A DNA stretch of 64,000 bases from Smallanthus sonchifolius (GCA_023525975.1 CM042020.1:17199001-17263000), one strand, 5' to 3'; positions 1 through 11,257 are shown, counted from the stretch's first letter. Notes: generated from the letters alone by a model not told the origin. Translations and numbers: made by a program.

Positions 1-39
1 AAAGGCTACCAAAAGTCGATAGGAATTGTATGCTGACTA

Positions 40-395
40 AAAGAGGTGACCAACTGAATTCGATGTGAAATCGAGTGATTATAAGGTCTCGTCATGAAAA
101 GGTACAATCCGTTTCTAAAAGTGGGATAAATTGAATTCGATGTGAGGGATCGAGTAATTTTACATGAGTGATTATAAGGTCTCGTCATGACCAATTGAAA
201 AATCATGTAATTTTACGTCATGAAAAGAGCAATTGAAAAATCATGTAATTTTACATGAAATCGAGTGATTATAAGGTCTCGTCATGACCAATTGAATTCG
301 TCATGAAAAGAGCATTCACATCAGCTCCCTGATCTCTACCTTCATCTTTAAATTATACAGGAAACATGAAAAATCATGTAATTTTACGCTCACAT
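40..395. repeat. Cluster of short direct repeats
   Basis: The words aaggtctcgtcatga and aatcatgtaattttac recur several times, intermixed with gaattcgatgtga and caattgaa. The order is shuffled, as expected from repeated small duplications. One copy of the word also resumes just after the TIR element that ends at 702, so the repeats and that element share a history. No coding potential was seen. Confidence 0.7.
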
Positions 396-702
396 CAGCT
401 CCCTCATCCTCATCTTCATTCTCTATATTTTTAAAGGAAACTATAACCATCTTTTATATTTAGAGGATCATCATTCACCTCATCTCCATCCTCTATACAT
501 TATTTTATACTTTTTGTAAGTGTGTGTGAGTGAAAAAAAGAGAAAAATTATAATAAATAAATAAGTATTATTTAATTGAAATAAGAGATAGATATGGGGA
601 GTCTGATGTTGAAACTTTTTGAAAAGTGAGATATAAATTTAATAAATGATATTTTTTAGTTAAATTGTAGGGATGGAGATGAGGGAGCTAGTGTGAATGC
701 TC
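310..702. mobile_element. Small TIR element (MITE)
   Basis: The left end GAGCATTCACATCAGCTCCC is matched in inverted orientation by the right end (gggagctagtgtgaatgctc) over about 30 bp with few mismatches. A second copy of the left terminus starts near 388, so the left end is duplicated or the element is a tandem. Flanking triplets are aaa and taa, so a Tourist-type TSD is only suggestive. The interior is AT-rich and noncoding. Superfamily is not settled. Confidence 0.6.
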
Positions 703-811
703 TAAGGTCTCATCATGAGTTGGCAGTGTGGCTTACCGCTTATCACCGCTTATCTTCACATATGAGGGATCGGGTCAATAAATCTCACACTTATAATTCA
801 CTACAACAATA

Positions 812-1175
812 TCACCCTATACCGACGACTTTTTTAGACCCTATAGCGACGACTTGTCATCGGGATACCTTATACCGACGACATGTCGTCGGGATTGAGT
901 CGTACCAATAGCCCAAGATTGTCGTCGAGATAGGTGTCGTCGGGATAGGTCAGCCTATACCGACGACAAGTCGTCGGTATAGGGTTTAATTAAATAATTA
1001 AAAAAAAAACCCTTTACCGACGACATGTCGTCGGGATAGAGTCAAACCCTGTACGGACGACGTGTCGTCGGCATAGGGTCAACCTATACCGACGACATGT
1101 CGTTGGTAAAGGGGTTTTTCATTTTTTTTAATAATTTTAAAAAAAGGCCTATCCCGACGACACGTCGTCGGTATA
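812..1175. repeat. CACTA left subterminal palindrome array
   Basis: About six copies or near-copies of the 18-bp palindrome CCGACGACATGTCGTCGG, each usually followed by tatagg/ataggg, lie in alternating contexts. In characterised CACTA elements, subterminal repeats are binding sites for the TnpA-type protein; a similar role here is inference. Confidence 0.85.
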
Positions 1176-1418
1176 GGTCTTTCTGTTTTTTTTTATTTTT
1201 TAATTTTTAATATTTTTCCAGAAATATTAAATTTCTAAAAACAGAAACCCGCAAATAATTATATATAAACCATACAAACATTCAAATATCCGAAACATAA
1301 AACAAACATATAAATTGTTCGACGCCACAACTTGTTCGATAAACTAAACATTCAAAACAAACAAATATGCAAATTGTTCAAGACAACCCAACAACTACAA
1401 AGGCTCAACGACTCCAAG

Positions 1419-3065
1419 CTAGTTATCATCGCTACTAGTTCGGCGCTCCCACATTCGACGCATTTCATCCATTTGTCGTTGCATTTCAAGCATTTGTTGA
1501 TTATGCACACGAAGTTCTTCCTCTAGTTGTTGATTTTGCAGTCGCTGTTCTTCCTCTCGTTGGGCTTCGCGTTGTTGTTGTTCTTGAAATTGTTGTTGAA
1601 GACTATCCACACGCTGATCAACGTCTTGCCAATGTGTTTGTGGAGAGGGAGTACCGAACACATCCGGTGTGGGATTACTCACCACACGACCAACACCCCG
1701 AATATGGCCACGCCGATGACCCAATGCACGCTCCATGCATGCAAACTCATCGACAGCGGATGAGTCACCACCAGATTCAGCAGAGGATCTTGTATACTCC
1801 TCTTGGATTCGGTCCTGCATTAAACAATGTAATAAGCAATCAATTTACTAGTTTACTAAAATTCGACAGCATAACTGCTGTAAAATGGATAACCAACCTT
1901 TTAAACTATAGGTCATAGACGACCCAAATTCACAAATTACAATCAACCAACACTAATAACAACAAATACTATTAATACTAGCAAACATATTCAACAATTG
2001 GCCTCGAGTTGGATGTTCCAAGTATATTAAAGTGTGTTTGGGTCATTTTGACCCGTTAAAGTCAAACTTGGATATTTTAACAACAAAATCATTTAACCTA
2101 CATAATCTGTTGATGCACTATCGTTGACCCATCTCGTCCCTTCTTTATAATGGGTCGATCTGAACACGTCAATAGGGCCGGTCCCCTGTGAAAAACAAAA
2201 ATAATATCACTAGAATTAATAAGCATGTTTGTATAATAATAACAACTATATTTCATACTTCCATGTGTCGGCGTTGGGCGTATGATTTGCTGCCATGTAA
2301 ACTTGGGTAGCGTTGTTTTGCTCGTTTTGTTTGTTCTTCTCCGAGCGGTTTTTATAGCCCGCACTTAAAAACAGTTGATTAATCAAAATATCCCAAGTTT
2401 CTTGATCAACATCTTTTGGTGGATTACTTCTCGCCACCTCCACATCATCGTATCCCCCATTGTAGTCGAAATGAACTTTCAACTCTCCCTTGCGGTCTTT
2501 ATAAGCCCTTTGACACTTGGCGGTGATTCCGAGTTGAACGCCTCGCCACTTATCAGTGTTTCTCCAGGCGTCCAGATGAAAATAATCCTAAAAGTGGAAA
2601 GTAATTAGAAATAATCTAATAGTTATGAAATTGTAAGTAATTATAAAACATCTATACTTACTAATAGAGTGGGATATACTGCCTCTTTCTTCTCATTTGG
2701 ATCCTGGGCCCAGTTAGGATAATATGGCGAAACAACCTTTTCAACCTCCAAAGAGATAGCACGTATAAAATCAGTTGCGTTAGGACCCACGAACTTGTAG
2801 CCACCGCCATGAAGTTCAACATCAATGTCAAGAGGCTTCCTCTCATTTTCCTCAAATTTCTTATATAATTTGAGGTTTTTTCCTTTAGAACGCCTTTTTT
2901 GTGAGGCACCACCTACATTGACACATGAAAGTTAGGCAATTATAAAGACATCTATTAAACACTAACAAGTAACTTACCACTCGCACAACCCGATTCTAAG
3001 TTATACGGACCCCCATATCCATCGTCTCCACCATCACCACCGTGTGATTGCGCTGTCGTTGCCAT
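1419..3065 (-). CDS. CACTA accessory gene with En/Spm Transposase_24-like domain, five exons
   Basis: I read five minus-strand exons: 2978-3065 (ATG at 3065, Gly/Asp-rich start), 2662-2912, about 2253-2587, about 2100-2190 and 1419-1814. Introns 1 and 2 have GT donors (GTAAGTTA, GTAAGTAT) and AG acceptors and keep the frame. The third exon holds the core of the plant Ptta/En/Spm family, including a Trp following PKDVDQ and the downstream SEKNKQNEQN stretch that resembles the family's SxKNKxNR pattern. The last exon is Gln/Glu-rich and predicted coiled coil, ending EMRRMWERR. The exon 3 to exon 4 join does not preserve the expected frame as I read it, so this copy may be damaged or use another splice site. 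The exact role of this family is not established; association with CACTA elements is. Confidence 0.72.
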
Positions 3066-3404
3066 TATTTCTAAAGGGTTATCCTAAATAAACATACTAG
3101 TGTACACAATATGAGACATGACATACATAAACAAAGACGTACATAAATGACATTAGGGGTGTAAGCCTTTTTCTTATTTATTTTATAAAATTATAAAATA
3201 TATATTTTTTTAATATATAAGTAATAGTATTTATAAAATTATGATAAACGAGCCGTTTACACCCTAAATGAAATAAAAAATTAACTACACAAAGGCATAA
3301 AAGTCGGAATACGTACCTTAAATAAATTCAATGAAACACAAATATGATGTTATTCACACCTCGTCAACCGCAATGAGTTCCGAACTTGCAACAAAATTAA
3401 ATAA

Positions 3405-4400
3405 AGTTACATATACATACAAACATATATACATACATCCACAAATCATACAATTACATAAACATACATACAAATACATACAAACATACATACAAACATA
3501 CATACACATATACATATATATTATATACAAACATACATAAATAAATGCCCAAATTCTCAAATTACATACATAAACATAATTCCATACATAAAAATACATA
3601 CAAACACACATACACATATATACATACATATTATATACATACATAAATAAATGCCCAAATTCTCAAATTACATACATAAACACAATTTCATACATAAAAA
3701 TACATACAAACACACATACACATATATACATACATATTATATACAAACATACATAAATGCCCAAATTCCTAAATTACATACACAAACACAATTTCATACA
3801 TAAACATAATCAAAATTCATACAAACACACATACACAAATATATACCTACATATTATATACAAACATACATATTTAAATGCCTAAATTTCCAAATTACAT
3901 ACACAAACACAATTCCATACATAAACATAATACAAATACATACAAACACACATACACATATAAATGCCCAAATTACATACACAATTCCATACATAAACAT
4001 ACATACAAACATATATACAAACATACATATATAAATGCCCAAATTCTCAAATTACATACACAATTCGATAAATAAACATACATACACATACACAAACAAT
4101 TGTCAAACAATTAGCTTCAAATAGCTTGAAATCCTCAAATAATTGTCAAATAATAAATGCCCAAATTTCTCAAATTTTCATCTAAACCTAATTTAATCCC
4201 AAATTTTCATCTAAACAATATACATACAAACATACATCCAAATTCCCAAATTTCATTTAAACCTAATTCACATCTAAACCTAATTTCATAATAAAATTTC
4301 ATAAATATTTATAAAATCATACATCTAAATCATATATACATACATACAAAATAAATACAACAATATACATACAAACATAATCTAAACATAATTTATAAAA
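3405..4400. repeat. ACATA-rich low-complexity tract inside the CACTA element
   Basis: Degenerate acatacatacaaacatacata sequence is interspersed with repeated units containing aaatgcccaaattctcaaattacatac, spaced about 120 bp early in the tract. Long open frames here come only from the simple repeat and are not genes. Confidence 0.8.
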
Positions 4401-4699
4401 AAATTACTAACCAAGTTTGCAAATATCTTCGAATAGCTTGAAATTCTCAAACAATTGTCAAAGCTTCAAACACCTAACAAAAAACAAAGAAATTAACCAA
4501 AAAACCCAAAAATTTTGATTTTATGGTCAAAATTGAAACATATATGTTAACTAACCATAAAAACCGAGAGATTAGTGAAAATTGCTCCACAAAACACACC
4601 AAAACTGCGAAATCGCCACAGAGAAAGTATGAGAGATTTTTGAAGGTTTTGGGTGAAAATGGGAAGCAGAAAGCTGGATTCTGTGTTTAATCGCGCTGA

Positions 4700-5160
4700 G
4701 CCCTATACCGACGACATGTCGTCGGTATAGGCTACAAAGTCGGCGCAATAGGTTCCCTATACCGACGACATGTCGTCGGTATAGGATTCGTTAGGTTTTG
4801 ACTGGTCAATAAAGTAAAAAAACCTATACCGACGACATGTCGTCGGTATAAGGCATTTTAGAATTTTTTTAATTTTTATTTAAATTTTTTTTTGACCGAC
4901 GAAATGTTTATTATATTAAAAAAACAAAAATAAAATCAAAATAACCCTATACCGACGACATGTCGTCGGTATAGGCTTTTCCCCAATAATTCATTGGGCG
5001 CCATTTTTCCCTCCATCTGGCTCAACCCTGTACCGATGACATGTCGTCGGTATAGGGTGTCCCTGACAAAATTTTGGTTTTGACCTATACCGACGACATG
5101 TCGTCGGTACAGGGTAACCTATGCCGACGACAATTGTCGTCGGTATAGGCGGCGTCGGCA
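4700..5160. repeat. CACTA right subterminal palindrome array
   Basis: About seven copies of the same CCGACGACATGTCGTCGG palindrome as at the left end, often with ccctata before and tataggg after, making longer palindromes. One copy near 5125 has a two-base longer centre (acaattgt). This matches the left array and confirms both belong to one element. Confidence 0.85.
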
Positions 5161-5199
5161 CAGGGTCTTTTTCTTGTAGTGATTGAATATCATGATCAT

Positions 5200-5563
5200 T
5201 GTTGGCCTTAATTGTTTGACCAAGTTTGATAAACATGGAGGAACAAAGTTTATGGGTACAAGTGTAATTAGTAGAAAGTATAGCTTGAGTCATTTATGTA
5301 TTTATAATTAGTTAAGGGGTTGTTGTATAAGTATTGAAAAATAGAAACGGTATTTGAGTCTAGGGTTGCGACATTTAGGAAGCATCACGTCGTTACATCC
5401 TTGATGTATATATATCGATGCTAACATTCAAAGGGTTGCAAACCCAGAAACAATAAACCAACGGGTTCGATCAATTCATATTAGTTTTAGGTTTCATCCC
5501 ATCTTCTTCTTTATTTCTTTTCTTGTTTTGATGATTGGATTCAATGATTGTCTGGGATATACA
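5200..5563 (+). mobile_element. Copia-type LTR (5' LTR of a relic)
   Basis: The block starts TGTTGGCC and ends ATATACA, and is followed at once by GTGGTATCAGAGCC, the standard primer-binding site complementary to initiator Met-tRNA. Length (364 bp) suits copia. No matching 3' LTR was found in the window. Confidence 0.65.
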
Positions 5564-6190
5564 GTGGTATCAGAGCCAAGACTCAAATCAACATCAAAAT
5601 CATTGGTTTCAATCATCATTCAAGAATTCATTTTTTGATTGTTCTATCAAGAAGGACAGAAACATATTGGATGTTTGCTGTTTTCTGTTCATCGCAAGAA
5701 ACCGAAGATGTTGGTTCAAGTTTTTCTTCGGGACAAGACAGATTAGTAGAATAAATCAAGAAATCTCATTCAAGGAAGATATCGATCAGAAAGGTTTCGT
5801 AGAGAAGACAGAAGTTGCAAAGCAGAAGAAACATGGAAGATCATCAACCTTCAAGATCTCGGGATATAGTTTCATTCGAAAAAAAAAAGATCTGGAAAAT
5901 TCGCTCTCTCGATCAAGAAGACTAAAAGAAATCAAAAAAGTGGTTCGTTGTTTTTCAAGCACAAAGTCTTAGTGTTCTTTTTTTTGTCAGATGGAACGAA
6001 CCAAAGAATCAAACTCAAGTAATTTTGAAGTCGCAATGCGTATTCCAGCAAAGGAGTATTGGATCCAGACGGGATCAGACTCAAGTAGGGCAAGATGGAA
6101 TCATTTTATAAATATGGTGAAAATAATGGTTTACTCTTTTTGGATTTCATTTTCATCATATCCATTGGAATATAAAAAAAGTAACTTGTA
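5564..6190 (+). pseudogene. Copia leader and gag remnant
   Basis: This follows the primer-binding site: a leader of about 425 bp, then an ATG at 5991 opening a short frame that includes MRIPAKEYW. Position and the short N-terminal frame resemble the start of a copia gag, but it stops after 66 codons and no pol follows. The 145-codon frame at 5535-5972 overlaps the LTR and primer site and is probably noncoding. Confidence 0.4.
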
Positions 6191-7239
6191 ACATGGTAAT
6201 TACGTAAGATTATAACAAGATATGAAACTTAAGTGACTAAAATAAGAGAAAAAAGTTTAAGTGACTAAAATGGAACAGATGAGAAACTTGGTTACTATTA
6301 TGTAAAATTACCTTTTTTTTTATAAATGCTAAAACTTTGGACACTATTTTATGTTGGTTCCTGCTGTTTTATAAAACTACCAAAACTAGCGCCTAAAGTT
6401 GAGATGTATCCTGAAAAAACGAAATTAAAAATAGTACTTTCCTTGTTCTATTTTGATTTTATTCTTATATTTTATTTAACGACAAACTCACACACCCATA
6501 AATCTACTCCTAAATAAACATCCCTTATCAACGACAGGACTAGAACCCATAACCTCTTGAAAATGAGACGTCATATAATATACCGGGTATCATTTGGGCA
6601 AAAGCTCTTCGATTTTTACTTGGTTAGCTCTTCAACATTAAACAAAAATTGTTTATAGGACAATTAGTTATTTTTTATTAAATATTTTATAATATAAAAA
6701 GTGTGTATTTATTAAAATAATAACATCACCAATAAAAGTTAATTTAGTTAGATTGGTTTAACTAATAAATTTATGTCATCTATTAAAAAATGATTTCTAT
6801 TGATTTTATATTATAAAAATAAAAAGGATATAAAGAGATAAAACTAGAACATGTTCTTATTAAGTGAATTAGGTTGGTAAATGTCTCACCACGACTGAAC
6901 AAACCCCACCCATGTCAGTGGATGATATCCAGATGCAACTCATCACCTATTCTGTCTATTAAATATCATAGAAATTGAATAACGTTTTCAATAAAGAGAT
7001 AAATAAAAAACTAGAAATATAATTTAATTATATCGTTAATTTATTTACTTTATCTCTATGAACTTATAGTATCTTTTATAAAATAAAGCAAAATCTACCT
7101 TTAAAAAACAGCATAAAGTAAAATCGCTTCAAAATATGATTGTTTAGAACAAAGCTTATACGTATTTTTCATTACGTGACAAGTATAGTTTAAGGTTAAG
7201 GTATATGCGTCCGTTAAATTGGAGACACACGTCCTAATA
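6191..7239. other. AT-rich stretch with a SINE-like fragment
   Basis: Mostly AT-rich noncoding DNA. Around 6490-6610, the minus strand contains gggttctagtcc, a good polymerase III B-box match, downstream of an A-box-like stretch. This may be a decayed tRNA-derived SINE. No TSD or tail could be defined. Confidence 0.35.
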
Positions 7240-7418
7240 GTTTGGACGCACCGTTATAATTGAACAGTTTGTTCATGCGTTAGATCAGGACAATTTGGAC
7301 ACCATTATACATTAGATGCACTTTTGTAATTGGTCTAAACTCACCTTTGTAACTAGTTTAGATGCACGGTTGTAATTGGATAACTTAAACAAATTATCAT
7401 TGTAACTAGTTTAGACAT
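7240..7418. repeat. Degenerate tandem repeat
   Basis: Phrases such as tttgtaactagtttaga, gatgcac and tgtaattgg recur three to five times at irregular spacing of 40-60 bp. The repeat runs up to the target site of the next transposon. Confidence 0.5.
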
Positions 7419-7427
7419 ACCTTTATA

Positions 7428-7916
7428 GGGGGGGATCAAATAAGAAGTTGTTTTCGGCTAAGAAATCTAAGAAGTGACAAAAACATTAAGAAACGATATC
7501 AAACGAACTTGGATTGAGCTCATTCCAGCGGCATTGGAACCGTATCGTCGAACTCTACCATCTTAGCTTTTAGGGTTTAGATCTTAGCGTTGAATTTTAG
7601 GATTTTAGCCTTAAGGTTTAGCCTTAGGGTTTAGCTTTTAGGGTTTAGATTTTAGGGTTTAGGTTTTTTTTTTTGGGGGTGGGGGTTTAGGTTTTTGGGG
7701 GGGTGGGGGGTGGGGGTTTTAGGCTTTTCGGGGTGGGGTTGGAGGGGGGGTTTAGGTTTTTGGGGGTGCGGGTGGAGGGGGGTTTAGGTTTTTGGGTCCG
7801 GATTAGAGTTCGATGAGACGGTTACAAAGCCGCTTGAATGAGCTCAATCGGAGTTCGTTTGACCCACTTCTTAGTGTTTCTTAGCGAAAAACCACTTCTT
7901 AGCGGAACCTTCCCCT
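7428..7916. mobile_element. Nonautonomous Mutator-like element with long TIRs
   Basis: Identical 9-bp direct repeats ACCTTTATA flank the element (7419-7427 and 7917-7925), the Mutator hallmark. The two ends form imperfect inverted repeats of about 120 bp: both contain, in opposite orientation, aagaagt, a tcaaacgaac word and gattgagctcatt. The 489-bp element has no coding capacity. Its core holds repeated TTTAGGG-like units and long G-runs. Confidence 0.85.
7560..7800 (+). repeat. Telomere-like and G-rich core of the Mutator-like element
   Basis: Several tttagggtttag units (plant telomere word TTTAGGG) are followed by dense runs of four to seven G separated by short T/A loops (ggggtggggg, gggggggtgggggg). 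The G-rich part satisfies the usual G-quadruplex pattern on the plus strand. Confidence 0.75.
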
Positions 7917-8389
7917 ACCTTTATAATCATAAATGTTTCAGCATTTAAAAAAACATTGTTTTTTTAAATATAGCAATAGTATAATCAAATTAAAGATAAA
8001 TACAAATCCTCATTTTATGGTATAATTTTATTATAAAAATAATAAAGTATATAAAAAATTATTTCAGTTGAAAAGTTTGATGAAACCAGATTTAAGCTTG
8101 AAATACCTACAAAATTCTAGTAATAGACTAGTATACTCAAATTAATGATATAATACAAATCCTTATTTTATCTATGGACTAGGTTATTGACCCGTGTATT
8201 ACACGGGGTTGGATACAAAGGATGCAATAAACAAATCTATAAATACTTCTTATAATAAATAATTGCATATGACATGTAATAATGAAAACTGTTAACTGTT
8301 ACAATTATAATTTACAATCTCTGAAAACAGTTATAATTTACAAATGGAATGTTAACTTTGTATTAAGCTGGAATGTTATGTTATGTGCA

Positions 8390-8551
8390 GATTTATGTTC
8401 ATGGGTACAAATGGAAATTAGAACAACCTCTAGGATGTTAACCACAAAGTTAAATATGGTAGGCAGTGCCCTGCCTCCAACATATGCTTCTGCATCAATG
8501 TTCAACAAATGCTTGAAACGGACCTCAACAGTTGGAAGTTGAAGCTCGACC
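8390..8551 (-). pseudogene. Captured exon of a PDR-type (ABCG) ABC transporter
   Basis: A minus-strand exon after an AG acceptor at 8552 translates to a segment including LPTVEVRFKHL, then AEAYVGGRALPT and FNFVVNILE. This order is the conserved N-terminal region preceding the first nucleotide-binding domain of plant pleiotropic drug resistance transporters. Only about 50 residues of a roughly 1,400-residue family are present: no Walker motifs, no membrane segments. It lies inside the Helitron, so it is a captured fragment and cannot transport anything. Confidence 0.82.
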
Positions 8552-8884
8552 CTGTTTATTCAAATATCAATAATCAATAAACAAAAACTAAAGTTTTATA
8601 ACCCGAGAAGAATGATTCATGATGACACTAAGCTTAACTTACCAGTCAATGCAAAAAAGTGGAAGTGAAATGAAAATGAACATATATATATAAATCCTTA
8701 ATTTTGTCATGCTTACATTTAAGGCGAGCATGAGATAATCCTTTTTGAGTGGGGCGTTTGATGTTAAATACATAATGATAAAGGATAACTGCATTGAGAT
8801 GAACAAAATGAGTGTTATTTATGAGTGACAAAAACCTTGAGAGAATATAGTATACTGTTATCTGAAAGCCAAGACATATAAACA

Positions 8885-9150
8885 AAGAATTTCATATTGT
8901 ATGTCCCATTGCCTTCCCTCCTCCAATAACGTTGCAATAGTAAATCTCTTTGTTTCATAGACCTGAAAATTTCAAATACAAAAAGAATATTGGTTATCTA
9001 TGGACTCAGGCAGGGAAGAATAGATATCATTACAATATTATTAGTTGTTCATATCAAGGTAACCAATCACCATTTAATTGCTTATGAATAATATCAGTGT
9101 GATCATCTATGTTTTCAATCACACTACCCTTTTGGAAACAGAAGTCCCAT
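8885..9150 (-). pseudogene. Captured exons of an EDR2-like START/DUF1336 protein
   Basis: Two minus-strand exon pieces lie in order. The first begins at 9150 after an AG acceptor and encodes GSVIENIDDHTDIIH followed by DWLP. The second begins at 8962 after an AG acceptor and encodes MKQRDLLLQRYWRR followed by GTYN. Both are consecutive conserved segments in plant ENHANCED DISEASE RESISTANCE 2-like lipid-binding START proteins. An in-frame stop follows DWLP unless spliced. This is a fragment without the PH or DUF1336 domains and is part of the Helitron cargo. Confidence 0.72.
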
Positions 9151-9886
9151 CTGCAATATAGCATGATAATACATGAATATAATTATATATAGTATTTAAG
9201 GCTGACACATGAAGTAAGATCTGAATTCATAGAATGATCTCCTAGAAATGGTACAATAGCCAACTTTATGGTTTGTATACGGTAAATCCATAGATATCTA
9301 CACTGCACGAAAAGTATAAGTAAAGCGCCTTATCGTTAACATAAAACATACCTGTAACAGAGCCACAATAGTACAAAAGGAATTCCACAGCAATGGAGCC
9401 AAATCTTGAAACAGTTCTATCTTCTAAAGAAGAAACAAATACACAAAAAAATCAATTAGCCAAAGAAGAAAAACATTAAAATAAATTCCTTGTTAAAATA
9501 AATAAAACAAATCACAAAATCACGTTTATAATCATAAAACCTAATCCTCAAATTTCTTTGTGATTTTCGAATATCACATTTGCTGAAAGTAATAATCTAA
9601 AAATTAAAAAAAGAAGAGATTATTCGAGTTGATCAAAACAGCCCAATCCAATCTGACTTGAGCCAAAACATACTCAATTTGACCTGTTACCCGGACCACC
9701 CATTTTACCACCTTTAGTGTATTGTTTCTTGGAAAGTTTTTTGTAATTTTTTGGGTTCTTGTCGTGTTCAACTCAAACATAACCCGTTTAGCAACCCAAG
9801 ATCATAATCTTGACTGCAACCATGAGAAAAAGAACACCAATCTAAATGAAATAGCATTCTTTTGATTAATACTCTGATGGAAATAC

Positions 9887-9985
9887 CTCTTTAGCTTGTT
9901 CCATTAATTCTTCACCAAGCTTCTTCAACAGTAACACAATTTTGGGTGATGAATTCCACATCATCATCCTTCTTGGGTGCTAAGA
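9887..9985 (-). pseudogene. Captured exon of a plant NAD kinase (NADK2-like)
   Basis: The minus-strand exon encodes WNSSPKIVLLLKKLGEELME followed by QAKE and a GT donor (gtattt). This is the segment that starts the C-terminal kinase half of chloroplast NADK2-type NAD kinases, where the family has a Trp-x-x-x-Pro-x-x-VLLLKKLG pattern. Only about 30 residues are present; the nucleotide-binding GGDG loop is absent. The kept splice donor shows capture at DNA level rather than from mRNA. Confidence 0.75.
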
Positions 9986-10139
9986 TGAGTGAACGACAAT
10001 GAAGACTCTGTTACTTTTTCTATAGTGCAAGGAAACCCATCTGTTCTCACTAAAAAAATCTCTGCTTACAGGTCTCGCAACCAACTCAATTCAACAAAGT
10101 AAAAAACTGGCCTCCTCGGGACGGCCCACAAAACCATGT

Positions 10140-10569
10140 ATATACTTCTGAATCTGAATCATTGTCATCTTTAATATCAGGTTGTGCAATCAAAGATTCT
10201 TGTTTGCCAGATCCTTTCCAAAGGCCTTTAGCTTGCTCAAGTTCAGCTAAAGAAAAATTATGTTTTGCATTTGTTTCTGTCCAATAATCCTTGAAAAGAT
10301 GTTCCCAGTTACTTTTGTCCTCAAAGTTTACATTTCCCTAAAGTATAAAAACAATAAAGCAAGCACTCTTCAGCTACATGTTTAGTTGTTGTCATGTTTA
10401 TTCTAGTATGAATCATTAAGCCATTAAAAGCGATACGTTACATATTGACATAGAAATGCACAAGTATAATAAACAGAGAATCCATTCACCACAGATTCAA
10501 CGACCCTTAGATTGGAAGAAAGCTTCATCCTGGTTAACACAAGAAGGATGATAAGCTTTAGGGTAATTC
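10140..10569 (-). pseudogene. Captured exons of a NERD/CCCH44-like PHD-finger protein
   Basis: Two minus-strand exon pieces. The one starting at 10569 encodes YPKAYHPSCVNQDEAFF, the PHD-finger middle of plant PHD-SWIB-GYF zinc-finger proteins (NERD, CCCH-type 19/44). The one starting at 10338 encodes FEDKSNWEHLFKDYW and an LEQAKGLWKGS stretch, which follows in that family. An early stop comes after KGR in the first piece. The source genes are linked to chromatin and small-RNA pathways in Arabidopsis; this fragment lacks the SWIB, Plus3 and GYF domains. Confidence 0.7.
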
Positions 10570-10899
10570 CTGCAAAAAGAAAACCACCAAAACAACATCA
10601 ATCCAATTAACTCAAACAAATGTAATCCCTAAAGAATCATTAATTACCACACCCATCTCCTATTTAGATTGACGCCTTCCTGTGATGCGTGTAACAAAAA
10701 AGGCGACCAATGTGATGATAAAATGGAGATTTTCAGTGTTTAGATGCGAAAAAAGGTATTTACAGCTTCTGTTTCCTTCTTCCACCTTTTTGAATCAGAG
10801 GAATTACTGCAATTAGGGTTTCTGCAAACACAATCGTTCAATGGTTAAATCAGATCCAATCCTCAAATTTCTTTGTGATTTTCGAATTTCTAGGGTTAA

Positions 10900-11100
10900 G
10901 AATTACTAACAATTGATGGTGGGAATCGTTGTTTACCGCAGATGAGAAGATGCTTATGGTTTTCCTTCTTGAATCCTCGACCTAAGTAATATGAAGAAAC
11001 ATGGCGGTAACGACGGAGAGGGAGAATTAGGGATGCGATCTTGGAAACTCTTTAGGCGGAGTGGGAGAAGTAGGGTTTTGGTGTAAATGGGTTATAACCC
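10900..11100 (-). promoter_or_regulatory. Possible captured 5' leader at the Helitron's upstream end
   Basis: Upstream of the captured exons the minus strand has a CT-rich leader (ctccctctccgtcg), an ATG within a short frame, and then TCTGCG followed by a GTAAAC donor. This resembles a plant 5' UTR exon with its first donor, so the Helitron may have taken a promoter and first exon. No TATA box could be assigned with confidence. Confidence 0.4.
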
Positions 11101-11257
11101 GGAAAAAGGTCCGCTCGGGGATCCAGATTAAGATCCGCGTGTGTTAGAATGAGTAAGGAAAACATATTTTTAGAGACCCTCATTGAGTATCAAGTGTCCT
11201 TGCCAAGTGTCCCTAATGTTTTCTTTTATTATATGTTATAGATGTGCGTCATCAGGT

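Larger units (their letters stand above)
799..5181 (-). mobile_element. CACTA (En/Spm) DNA transposon, 4.4 kb
   Basis: The left terminus reads CACTACAACAA and the right terminus ends TTCTTGTAGTG, giving the classic CACTA inverted ends. The trinucleotide ATT flanks both sides (796-798 and 5182-5184), the expected 3-bp target duplication. Subterminal palindromes pack both ends. The only recognisable gene is a minus-strand, multi-exon accessory gene with an En/Spm Transposase_24-like domain. No DDE transposase (TnpD/Transposase_21 type) was seen, so this copy probably relies on transposase supplied elsewhere. Confidence 0.88.
8179..11242 (-). mobile_element. Helitron carrying four captured gene fragments
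   Basis: On the minus strand the 5' end reads TCTATAACATATAATAAAAG (from 11242), preceded by A. The 3' end has the hairpin CCCGTGTAATACACGGG, then about 8 nt and CTAG at 8179, followed by T. These are the Helitron rules: 5' TC, 3' hairpin plus CTRR, insertion between A and T, no TSD. No Rep/helicase gene is present, so it is nonautonomous. The interior carries exon pieces of at least four unrelated plant genes, all readable on the minus strand and most with preserved splice junctions. Confidence 0.85.

Noticed and set aside
3331..4075. Several open frames rich in Tyr/Val/Cys/Thr/His
   Set aside because: They are translations of the acatacata low-complexity tract.
8390..10569. A genuine ABC transporter, NAD kinase or PHD gene
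   Set aside because: Each is a single or double exon piece of a different gene inside a Helitron with defined ends.
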